Shown here: positions 1-6,441 of the stretch, one piece after another
How positions within the stretch are numbered: position 1 is the first letter of the stretch
Layout of the letters: each line of letters begins with the position of its first letter
Assembly: GCA_036264235.1 (NCBI GenBank)
Contig: DATARH010000133.1
Location: 1-20,547 of the forward strand
Source: DATARH01 sp036264235
Lineage (GTDB): Bacteria > Pseudomonadota > Alphaproteobacteria > ATCC43930 > CGMCC-115725
Length of the DNA stretch: 20,547 nucleotides
Direction of reading: 5' to 3'
Program-made: the position numbers and the translations under genes
Notes under the pieces: model-generated
What the model was told of the DNA's origin: nothing
The model's database searches: none
What the model saw: the letters and a program-made list of their open reading frames with translations, nothing else

Positions 1-1
1 G

Positions 2-241
2 GTAAAAGGCGACGCGGGAACGCAGACGGTCGAGAACTTCTTCTCCGTGTTCAAGCGCGGGATGCGCGGCACCTACCAGCATTGCAGCGAAAAGCACCTT
101 GCCCGGTATCTTCACGAATTCGCGTTCCGCTACTCCTACCGTGCGGCGCTCGGCTTCAATGACACAGAGCGCGCGGCGTTGGCGATCCAGGGCGCGACCG
201 GCAAGCGGCTTCTCTACCGGCAACCTCGTCGCCCCGCCTAA
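2..241 (+). CDS. IS1595 family (ISXO2-like) transposase, 3' fragment
   Basis: The reading frame is open from the first full codon of the window and encodes the last 79 residues of a transposase; the 5' part lies outside. The segment with N-F-F-S-V-F-K-R-G-M-R-G followed by Y-Q-H-C and later F-R-Y is the characteristic C-terminal part of the ISXO2-like DDE transposase domain of IS1595 elements. The residue just before it (V-E-N, here 10-12) corresponds to the final acidic catalytic position region. It ends KRLLYRQPRRPA, a usual place for the family to end. Terminal inverted repeats could not be identified, so element boundaries are unknown. The family assignment is strong; whether the upstream part is intact cannot be judged. 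Confidence 0.85.
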   Translation, partial: VKGDAGTQTVENFFSVFKRGMRGTYQHCSEKHLARYLHEFAFRYSYRAALGFNDTERAALAIQGATGKRLLYRQPRRPA

Positions 242-342
242 GGCATACGCGCCGCCCGATTCTCTGCCGCAACCGGACAATTACTCCAAGCCGGTGCAGC
301 TAGAGTTCAGCTTTTCTGCGCCTGAATCGGATGAGCATTGAA
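242..342 (+). other. Possible displaced C-terminal tail downstream of the transposase
   Basis: Just after the transposase stop, another frame (open from 99 to 341) reads through about 33 residues ending in EFSFSAPESDEH, with no start of its own in this stretch. A single-base frameshift near 230-240 would append it to the transposase. It may be an ancestral C-terminal extension or chance coding. I do not call it a gene. Confidence 0.2.
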
Positions 343-381
343 GGGGCCAATCCCGACGCAGATGCTGCGCGGTTGACGCAC

Positions 382-409
382 AAAAGCCCGCCTTCCCGGG
401 CGGGCTTTT
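382..409 (+). terminator. Strong bidirectional hairpin terminator
   Basis: An 11-bp perfect stem (382-392 paired with 399-409) surrounds a 6-nt loop. The stem has A4 on its left edge and T4 on its right edge, so it can act on either strand. It lies about 140 bp after the transposase stop and separates that fragment from the downstream small ORFs. Confidence 0.8.
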
Positions 410-525
410 GTCCCTGCAAATGGTTGATGGCCGCCGCAGGGGATCAGATCTAATCGCCGGAGATTCTAGGTTCCGGCTCGGATGCGGTCAAGGCGGCTGT
501 CGCCCACTAAGCGAAAGCCAAGCAC

Positions 526-633
526 ATGGCCGCTAAATGTAAACCGAACTACCCAAAATCGACCAAGCCCAAAACGGTTACGGTCGAATCTCACAAGCGC
601 CCGAAACCTCGCAAGCCGTCGCGCAAGTGCTGA
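526..633 (+). CDS. Small Lys/Pro-rich basic protein, 35 aa (hypothetical)
   Basis: The ATG at 526 opens a 35-codon frame with an in-frame stop at 508-510 just upstream. The product is strongly basic (about one third Lys or Arg), with repeated K-P and R-P pairs and two cysteines (C5 and C35). There is no membrane segment. A weak GCGAAAG lies upstream as a possible ribosome site. The stop at 631 is followed within 8 nt by a strong hairpin with a T-run, which is where a terminator for this ORF would sit and is the main argument that it is real. Lysine/proline-rich tiny proteins of this sort occur in Hyphomicrobiales genomes, but I know of no function. It could be a chance ORF. Confidence 0.4.
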   Translation: MAAKCKPNYPKSTKPKTVTVESHKRPKPRKPSRKC

Positions 634-634
634 T

Positions 635-799
635 CTATGAGGGGCGGGCCTTCGCGGGCCTGCCCCGCTTTTTTCTCTGTGAGGGCGGCGAGCGCGGGAT
701 TTTGCCGTGCGGGCGCGGTGGTGTGCTTAGAGCTCGCCGTAGGCCGCGTTCCATCCGTTCCGCGATCCGCTCTGGCGGCAATTCGTCAGCCTCTTTCAT
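635..799 (-). CDS. Small hypothetical protein, 54 aa, with an RRALSTPPRPH segment
   Basis: On the minus strand an ATG at 799 opens 54 codons ending in TAG at 635-637. The N-terminal half is acidic and helical (ELPPERIAERMERGL). A segment RRALSTPPRPHGK follows, then a basic tail with KKRGRPAKARP. The pattern of a charged helix, R-x-A-L-x-T-P-P-x-P-H and then a Lys/Arg/Pro tail resembles very small uncharacterised proteins I recall from many alphaproteobacteria, often near prophage or accessory genes. AGGTCGGG precedes the start. Two oddities stand out. Its start lies only 12 bp from the divergent ATG of the HNH-like gene, and its last codons form one arm of the hairpin at 641-666. No function is known to me. 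Confidence 0.5.
   Translation of the reverse strand: MKEADELPPERIAERMERGLRRALSTPPRPHGKIPRSPPSQRKKRGRPAKARPS
641..674 (+). terminator. Hairpin with T-run, plus-strand terminator
   Basis: A 10-bp GC-rich stem (641-650 with 657-666, one G-T wobble) and a 6-nt TTCGCG loop are followed by GC and six T residues (669-674). This is a standard Rho-independent terminator for plus-strand transcription, directly behind the small ORF ending at 633. It also lies inside the 3' coding end of the minus-strand 54-aa ORF. Confidence 0.75.
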
Positions 800-811
800 C
801 CCGACCTAACC

Positions 812-1650
812 ATGCCTAAACGGACCAATCTGAGGCCGCCAGGCCGCTGCATCTTCTGCAACAGACCCGGACTCACCCGCGAGCATATGTGGGCCGACTG
901 GCTTCGCGACTATATCCCGAGGCAAATTTCTGAGCATTACGTTGCATCGAATACGTTCATGCTGGAAAGCCAGAAAGGACGCTGCGGCGCCGTACCGGCG
1001 ACCCGCACAGTCAACGGATTAAATGCATCTGTCGTAAATGCAACAACGAGTGGATGAGCGCGCTACAGGAGAATGCCAAGCCCTACCTTGTTCCGATGCT
1101 GGAAGGCCGGAAAATTACCTTAGCCCCTAAGGGACAACGCGCGATCGCAGCTTGGGCCACAATGATGATCATGGTGGCCGAGCACATGGATAAAGACGGT
1201 GAGATGGTCGCCGTTTCGGCGAGCGACCGGCGATGGTTTTATGAGAATCACAGACCACCATCATCGCGATGGCGAATATGGATTGGCCAGCATCGTCGCG
1301 AGAACCACGAACTATTTATCCACAACGTCATGCCGCTAGGAACCAAAGAGGAAATCGAGCGACATGGCGCGGAAGCTGCGGCCCCGCCCAACACGCAAAC
1401 CTCGACGATATGCCTCGGTCAGCACCTCGTGATTCACGCTATGAGCTTTCACCGTGTCTGGGGCTTCATCCGAAGCCTTAAGCTGGCTCCCGAGGCCAGC
1501 GACATCATGCGCCAGATTTGGCCGATGCAAGGGCTGGTCACTTGGCCGACGGCGACGAGAAGGCTGAACGACGCCGGTCTGGCCATTCTTTCCATGAATT
1601 TCTTTGACGAAATGCGGCTCGTTGCCCAAAGCCAAGGGAGAAGTAGCTAA
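812..1650 (+). pseudogene. Frameshifted HNH-like zinc-finger protein gene
   Basis: Two reading frames together look like one HNH/treble-clef protein. The first (812-1057) has C13-x-x-C16 followed by L-T-R-E-H-M-W (E24, H25), the start of such a fold. The matching second half, C-I-C-R-K-C-N-N-E-W-M-S (1024-1056), is in the next frame and runs on to 1650 as an alanine- and tryptophan-containing domain. The first frame stops at 1055-1057, and the second frame has a stop at 931-933. The shift therefore lies between 934 and 1056, most likely near 961-990, and is explained by loss of one base or gain of two. The intact protein would have about 279 residues. It would be a putative nuclease or nucleic-acid-binding protein of unknown target. 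A sequencing error or programmed frameshift cannot be excluded, but no slippery site stands out. Confidence 0.65.
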
Positions 1651-1805
1651 AACGCCGGCCTGTCGATTTCGCATTTTGCTGTTATCCTATGTGCAGTCAA
1701 GTCCAGAATTTCCGTTATCGTGCTGTTATTTCACTGTTAATTTCGCTGCTGCCGAGCCGGTCGGATCGCCAAAAAAGACGCAACCACAAGGGATTAGGAG
1801 CTTCG

Positions 1806-2279
1806 ATGGACACCGAATTCGCGGAAATCTCGCTGGAACAGCGGGAGGCACTCGACCAGCAGCCTCTTCCGGAGTTCGCTGCGGAGAGCGGGTCGGCGCT
1901 GCCTGCACCTGACCGGCGGCCGCGCGGCCGGCCCTTCGTCAAAGGCCAGTCAGGCAACCCCGCCGGGCGGCCGCGCCGCATTCACCCCTCGGCCGCCGCC
2001 GTCGATTACGTGATCGGGCGCCGATCAATCCGAATCGCCCACAAAGTGCGCCAGCTTCTGCTCGCCGGCGATCCGACGATGCTCAGGCTCTGGTACCAGG
2101 ATGTAACAGCGGCCCGCCGCGCCGAACCGCACGGCGCCGGCATGCCGCTGGCCGAAGATCGTGCCCAGCTGCGCGCAATGCGGCAAGACCTCGCCGACGC
2201 CGTGGCAAAGGGGGCAATCACCCCCGCGCAAGCGGATTCGTTCCTGCGCATCGTCAATACCGTTCTCGGCATGCTCTAA
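1806..2279 (+). CDS. DUF5681-type protein, 157 aa
   Basis: The ATG at 1806 is chosen because AGGAG lies 5 nt upstream (1796-1800); longer versions starting near 1689 read through AT-richer non-coding-like DNA. Residues 41-58 carry the G-R-P-F-x-K-G-Q-S-G-N-P-x-G-R-P-R motif of the DUF5681 domain, which is common in alphaproteobacterial proteins of unknown function, often in phage-like or accessory regions. The N-terminal 35 residues are acidic and probably disordered. The C-terminal half is alanine-rich and helical. The NHL gene starts 27 bp after the stop, so the two may be co-transcribed. No catalytic residues are visible. The family call is good; the function is unknown. Confidence 0.75.
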   Translation: MDTEFAEISLEQREALDQQPLPEFAAESGSALPAPDRRPRGRPFVKGQSGNPAGRPRRIHPSAAAVDYVIGRRSIRIAHKVRQLLLAGDPTMLRLWYQDVTAARRAEPHGAGMPLAEDRAQLRAMRQDLADAVAKGAITPAQADSFLRIVNTVLGML

Positions 2280-2306
2280 TGCGGCGGGCACAACGGGGAG
2301 AATGCG

Positions 2307-3272
2307 ATGGCGGTGACACTCGGCAATGGTGCGTGGCGCTTCGAGGTCCACGACGCCTGGGCCAAAATCCCAGACGACATCGTGCTCGGCGATTGCGCCG
2401 CCGTCGGGGTCGACAGCAAGGACAATGTCTATGCCTTCAACCGCGGCGACCACCCGGTCGCGGTGTTCGACAAGGACGGCAACCTGCTGCGCACCTGGGG
2501 CGAGGGCGTCTTCACCCGGCCGCACGGCGTCCATGTCGCGCCCGACGACACGATCTGGCTGACCGATGATGGCGACCACACGGTGCGCCACTGCACGCGC
2601 GACGGCCGCGTGCTGCTGACGCTCGGCATCCCCGGCACGCCGTCGCCCTATATGTCGGGCGAGCCGTTTCACCGCTGCACCCACACCGCGCTGTCGCCGA
2701 ACGGCGACCGGCTCTACATCTCGGACGGCTACGGCAACGCCCGCATCCACAAATACACGCCCGACGGCAAGCTGCTCGCGTCCTGGGGCGAGCCCGGCAC
2801 CGATCCGGGACAGTTTAACATCCCGCATAACATCTGCTGCGACCCCGACGGCTGGGTCTATGTCGCCGACCGCGAAAACCATCGCGTCCAAATCTTTGAC
2901 GCCGACGGCAAATGGGAGACGCAGTGGAACTACCTGCACCGGCCGAACGGCATGTGCCTCGCGCGCGGCCCGAACCCGCTGTGCTACATCGGCGAAGGCG
3001 GGCCCTCGGGCGAGATCAACCGCGACTGGCCGAATATCGGGCCTAGGGTCAGCATCCACACGACGAAAGGCCACGAGGTGGTGGCGCGGCTCGGCAAGAC
3101 GCCGGGCGGCATGTTCGCCGGCGGCTTCACCTCGCCGCACGGCATCGCGGTCGACTCACAGGGAAACATCTATGTCGGCGAATTGTCGGGCCGCTCCTGG
3201 AGCCGCTTCTCAAAGGGTGACGCGCCGGCCAAGCGCCGCGTCATCCACAAGCTGGTGAAGGTCGCGGCGTGA
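2307..3272 (+). CDS. NHL-repeat beta-propeller protein, peptidyl-amidoglycolate lyase-like
   Basis: The 321-residue protein has tandem NHL blades, such as VADRENHRVQIFDADGK (186-202) and similar segments around 34-62, 76-105, 131-160 and 279-300. It aligns in style with the peptidyl-alpha-hydroxyglycine alpha-amidating lyase (PAL) group. Three histidines in blade-start positions, H73, H174 and H278, are about 100 residues apart. That is close to the spacing of the three zinc-binding histidines of animal PAL, so a bound metal is plausible. There is no signal peptide or membrane segment, so it is probably cytosolic. GGGGAG (2295-2300) lies 6 nt before the ATG. Bacterial members are common in catabolic clusters and most have no proven substrate, so lyase activity is inference. 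Confidence 0.85.
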   Translation: MAVTLGNGAWRFEVHDAWAKIPDDIVLGDCAAVGVDSKDNVYAFNRGDHPVAVFDKDGNLLRTWGEGVFTRPHGVHVAPDDTIWLTDDGDHTVRHCTRDGRVLLTLGIPGTPSPYMSGEPFHRCTHTALSPNGDRLYISDGYGNARIHKYTPDGKLLASWGEPGTDPGQFNIPHNICCDPDGWVYVADRENHRVQIFDADGKWETQWNYLHRPNGMCLARGPNPLCYIGEGGPSGEINRDWPNIGPRVSIHTTKGHEVVARLGKTPGGMFAGGFTSPHGIAVDSQGNIYVGELSGRSWSRFSKGDAPAKRRVIHKLVKVAA

Positions 3273-3380
3273 TGTTATGCGCTTTTGCGGCGACCTCATT
3301 GGGCCGTTTGCTGCCGGGGTGCTTGAAAACGGGTCAAGTTTTAGCAGGCCGCAACGTCCTTTTCGCGACGAGGCGATGAT

Positions 3381-3584
3381 ATGCCCGATCTGAAGACGTT
3401 CGTGATCATCCTGGCTGTTGGTCTTGGGCTCGGAGCCATTGGACTTCTCTTCCCAAATGCGAAAGGCTCGGGCGGGTCCGACGGCTCTGGTGATTCCGGC
3501 GGATGGTTCGGCGATTTATTCGGTGGTGACAGCGGTTCGTCGGGGGATTCGTCATCGGATGGTGGTGGCGGCGACTCAAGTTAG
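3381..3584 (+). CDS. Small membrane-anchored Gly/Ser/Asp-rich protein, 67 aa
   Basis: The ATG at 3381 follows GAGG (3370-3373) at a good distance. Residues 6-24 form one hydrophobic helix (FVIILAVGLGLGAIGLLF), and residues 28-67 are almost entirely Gly, Ser and Asp with a short WFGDLFGG hydrophobic patch. This gives a single-pass or cleaved-leader protein with an acidic, flexible tail. The composition is biased but translates cleanly with high-GC codon use. Similar short tails occur in small alphaproteobacterial membrane proteins of unknown role. It is monocistronic as far as can be seen, with about 100 bp of non-coding DNA on each side. No function is assigned. Confidence 0.65.
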   Translation: MPDLKTFVIILAVGLGLGAIGLLFPNAKGSGGSDGSGDSGGWFGDLFGGDSGSSGDSSSDGGGGDSS

Positions 3585-3678
3585 CCTCGATCGCAAGCTC
3601 GCGGCATAACGAGGGTGTTTACGATACAGTGCGATCGCTGAATTGCTCCCGGTACAGAAATCTCTGGAGGAGACGTCG

Positions 3679-4308
3679 ATGATCTACGAAGTTCGCACCT
3701 ACACGCTGCGCGCCGGCGCCACCCCGGAATTCGAGGAGCGCTACGAGAAGCGGCTGCCGCTGCGCCTGAAGCACTCGCCGCTCGGCGGCTTCTGGCACAC
3801 CGAATTCGGCCCGCTCAACCAGGTCGTCCATGTCTATCCGTATGACGATCTGCAGCACCGGACGCGGGTGCGCAGCGCGATGGCCAACGATGCCCAGCGC
3901 AATGCGATGCCCGGCGGCCAGGATTTGATCGTCGCGCAGGAGGCCGAGATCGTGATCCCCGCGCCATTCATGCGCCCGCTCGGCAGCCGCGATTTCGGCA
4001 CCGGCAATGTCTACGAGATGCGCACCTACACCTACGGCGCCGGCGACATCCCGAAGGTGCTGGACGCCTGGGCCAAGGTGATCGAGTCGCGCGAGCGCCT
4101 CTCGCCCTTGGCCGCGTGCTGGACCAGCGAACTCGGCGGGCTCAACAAGTTCACCCATGTCTGGGTGTACAAGGACCTCGCCGAACGCAGCCGGGTACGC
4201 GAGGAATCGCGCCGGCCCGGCAGCGGCTGGCCGGCGCAGAGCGGCGTGCGGCCGGTCCGCCAGGAAAACAAGCTGCTGATCCCGGCATCGTTCTCACCGG
4301 TGCGGTAA
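3679..4308 (+). CDS. NIPSNAP family protein, two tandem domains
   Basis: The start at 3679 is preferred because GGAGGAG (3666-3672) lies 6 nt upstream; a TTG at 3643 would add 12 residues that do not fit the family. The 209-residue product has two ferredoxin-like (dimeric alpha/beta barrel) NIPSNAP repeats. Each begins with the hallmark Y-E-V/M-R-T-Y-T (residues 3-9 and 112-118). Each also contains the L-N-x-V/F-x-H-V segment (46-52 and 155-161). No catalytic residues are known for the family, and bacterial members often sit in aromatic or other catabolic clusters. The gene ends 36 bp from the convergent hyuA gene. The family call is firm; the biochemical role is unknown. Confidence 0.88.
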   Translation: MIYEVRTYTLRAGATPEFEERYEKRLPLRLKHSPLGGFWHTEFGPLNQVVHVYPYDDLQHRTRVRSAMANDAQRNAMPGGQDLIVAQEAEIVIPAPFMRPLGSRDFGTGNVYEMRTYTYGAGDIPKVLDAWAKVIESRERLSPLAACWTSELGGLNKFTHVWVYKDLAERSRVREESRRPGSGWPAQSGVRPVRQENKLLIPASFSPVR

Positions 4309-4326
4309 TCCGCGCGAACAGTTGGT

Positions 4327-4343
4327 CGCCGCTCGATGCGGCG
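4327..4343. terminator. Short GC hairpin between convergent NIPSNAP and hyuA genes
   Basis: CGCCGC (4327-4332) and GCGGCG (4338-4343) flank a 5-nt loop in the 36-bp gap between two converging genes. There is no T-run on either side, so termination here would be weak or Rho-dependent. Confidence 0.35.
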
Positions 4344-4344
4344 G

Positions 4345-6441
4345 CTAGCGGCTCATGACGATGTTGCCATAGGAGTCGAGGCGCGCGGTCCAGCCGGGCG
4401 ACACCAGGCACGTCGCATCGTACTCCTCGACGATGCACGGGCCCGGATGCGGCTCGCGCAATGCGCTGCGGTTCACGACCCGGGCCTCGAGCCAGCCCTT
4501 CGCCGGGCCGAAATAGGCACGTCGCACCGGCTCGGCGATAGCCACATCGGCGGCAAGGGCCGCCGCCGCTGCGGCAACGCCGCGCGGCTGCTCCGGCAGG
4601 CCGCGGCCGATCACTTCGAGGCTGACCAGCTCGACCGGCTCCTCGATCCCGGCGCGGTGACCGTAGGTGCGCTCGTGCTCGGCGCCGAACGCCTCTTCGA
4701 GGGTGGCTAGGGCGGCGCGGTCGAGCCGGCCGGCGGCAAGCGGCACCCTGAGTTCGAACGACTGGCCCTGGTAGTGCAAGCTGGCGCTGCGACGCAGCTC
4801 GATGCGCTCGGGACCAAACCCGTCCTCCGAGAGCCGCCTCCGCGCCTCGGCCTCCAGACCGCCGACGATCGCCTGTGCCTCGTCCGGGTCGAGCGCGCGC
4901 AGCAGCCGCTTGCGGGTGCGGGTGAAGTAATACTCGACCTCGGCGTAGAGCAGGCCGAACGACGAGAACACGCCGGCCGAAGGCGGGATCAGTACCTGCG
5001 GGATCTGCATCGCCTCGGCCATGCCGGCGGCGAAGACCGGGCCGTTGCCGCCGAACCCGACCAGCGCATAATCGCGCGGGTCGCGGCCGCGCTCGCTGGA
5101 GACGGCCTTCAGGGCGCGGATCATGTTCGAGGCGGCGATCAGATGCGCGCCATGTGCCGCATCCTCGACGCCGAGCCCGAGCGGCCGCGCGATCTTCTCC
5201 TCGATGGCGCGGCGCGATGCCTCGGCATCGAGCGTCACCGCGCCGCCGACGAGATGGGCCGGGTTGAGGTAGCCGAGCACGACATTGGCGTCGGTGACGG
5301 TCGGTTCGCTGCCGCCCTGGCCATAGCACACCGGCCCCGGCACCGCGCCGGCGCTGTGCGGCCCGATCTGCAACGCTCCGCCCGCATCGATCCACAGGAT
5401 CGAGCCGCCGCCGGCGCCGACTTCGGCGAGATCGATCGCCGGCACCTTCAAGGTGTAGCCGGCGCCCGACAACAGCCGCGAGCCGAGCACGATGCCGGCG
5501 CCGACCTGGTATTCGGTGGCGCGCGTCACCTCCCCGTTCTCGATCAGCGATGCCTTGGCGGTGGTGCCGCCCATGTCGAACGAGATCGCCTTGTCGATGC
5601 CGACGAGCCGGCACAGCGCCTGCACCCCGACGACGCCGGCCGCCGGGCCGGATTCGATGATGTGCATCGGCGTCACCGCCGCTGCGCGCGCCGTGGTCAA
5701 TCCGCCATTCGACTGCATCAGCAAGAGCGGCGCGTCGATGCCGCTGCGCTTCACCTCGGCGATCAGGCGGTTGAGGTAACGCTCGACGATTGGCCGGACA
5801 AAGGCGTTGATGACCGTCGTCGAGGTCCGTTCGTATTCGTTGATGACCGGCAGCACCTCGGCGCTGGCGCATAAAGTGATGCCGGGCGCGGTTTCCGCGA
5901 CGATCTCCTTGACCCGCAACTCGTGCGCCGGGTTCAGATACGAATGCAGCAGGCAGATCGCGATCGCCTCGACGCCCTCGTCGCGCAGGAAGCGCGCCGC
6001 GCGTTCGGCGCTCTCTTCGTCGAGCGGCCTATCGATGCCGCCTTGGGCATTGACCCGCTCGTCGGCTTCTGTGCGCCATCGCCGCTCGACCAGCGGCGGC
6101 GGCTTGGTCCACGACATGTCGTAAAGCCGCGGCATCCGCAGATTGCGGATTTCGAGCACGTCGCGAAAGCCCTTGGTGGTGATCAGCCCGGTCTTGGCGC
6201 CCTTGTGTTCGAGGATCGCGTTCGAGGCGACAGTGGTGCCGTGCAGCAGTTCGGCAATACCGCCGGGCTGGCCGCCGATCTCGTGCAGCAGTAATGCGAG
6301 GCCCTCGACAATCGCGCGGGCATAATCATCAACGGTGGACGATACCTTTTTTGTGTAGCGACTGCCGTCGTCGCCGAGCAGCACGATGTCGGTAAAGGTG
6401 CCGCCGATATCGACCCCGGCCCGAAAGGATTTCACACTCAC
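4345..6441 (-). CDS. hyuA: Hydantoinase/oxoprolinase, A subunit (N-methylhydantoinase A type)
   Basis: The 698-residue protein has family-typical length. It shows the ASKHA nucleotide-binding motifs DIGGTFTD (11-18) and FDMGGTTAK (288-296), the segment ESGPAAGV (263-270), a VGAGGGS loop (341-347), PGPVCYGQGG (368-377) with TVTDAN, and a VGFGGNGP adenosine motif (461-468). With HyuB it would hydrolyse a cyclic amide such as a hydantoin or 5-oxoproline at the expense of ATP. The same fold is also used by acetone and acetophenone carboxylases, so the substrate is open. It starts with GTG, which overlaps the hyuB stop by 4 nt (GTGA), implying translational coupling; GGCGGAG precedes it. It is the distal gene of the hyuB-hyuA operon. 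Confidence 0.9.
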   Translation of the reverse strand: MSVKSFRAGVDIGGTFTDIVLLGDDGSRYTKKVSSTVDDYARAIVEGLALLLHEIGGQPGGIAELLHGTTVASNAILEHKGAKTGLITTKGFRDVLEIRNLRMPRLYDMSWTKPPPLVERRWRTEADERVNAQGGIDRPLDEESAERAARFLRDEGVEAIAICLLHSYLNPAHELRVKEIVAETAPGITLCASAEVLPVINEYERTSTTVINAFVRPIVERYLNRLIAEVKRSGIDAPLLLMQSNGGLTTARAAAVTPMHIIESGPAAGVVGVQALCRLVGIDKAISFDMGGTTAKASLIENGEVTRATEYQVGAGIVLGSRLLSGAGYTLKVPAIDLAEVGAGGGSILWIDAGGALQIGPHSAGAVPGPVCYGQGGSEPTVTDANVVLGYLNPAHLVGGAVTLDAEASRRAIEEKIARPLGLGVEDAAHGAHLIAASNMIRALKAVSSERGRDPRDYALVGFGGNGPVFAAGMAEAMQIPQVLIPPSAGVFSSFGLLYAEVEYYFTRTRKRLLRALDPDEAQAIVGGLEAEARRRLSEDGFGPERIELRRSASLHYQGQSFELRVPLAAGRLDRAALATLEEAFGAEHERTYGHRAGIEEPVELVSLEVIGRGLPEQPRGVAAAAAALAADVAIAEPVRRAYFGPAKGWLEARVVNRSALREPHPGPCIVEEYDATCLVSPGWTARLDSYGNIVMSR

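Noticed and set aside
1..420. Terminal inverted repeats of the IS1595-type element
   Set aside because: Only one end is in the window and no repeat could be matched, so no element boundary is claimed.
1651..1805. AT-richer stretch with a repeated TGCTGTTAT as an attachment site
   Set aside because: The repeat is only 9 nt and no tRNA end or integrase is present; it is simply the leader of the DUF5681 gene as far as can be seen.
2025..3140. Long minus-strand open frame (371 codons) opposite the NHL gene
   Set aside because: Its peptide is Arg/Ala/Val-rich without recognisable motifs and mirrors the NHL gene; high GC content opens such antisense frames.
4151..5872. Minus-strand open frame of 573 codons overlapping hyuA and the NIPSNAP gene
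   Set aside because: It is an out-of-frame reading of hyuA, very Arg-rich and without family motifs.
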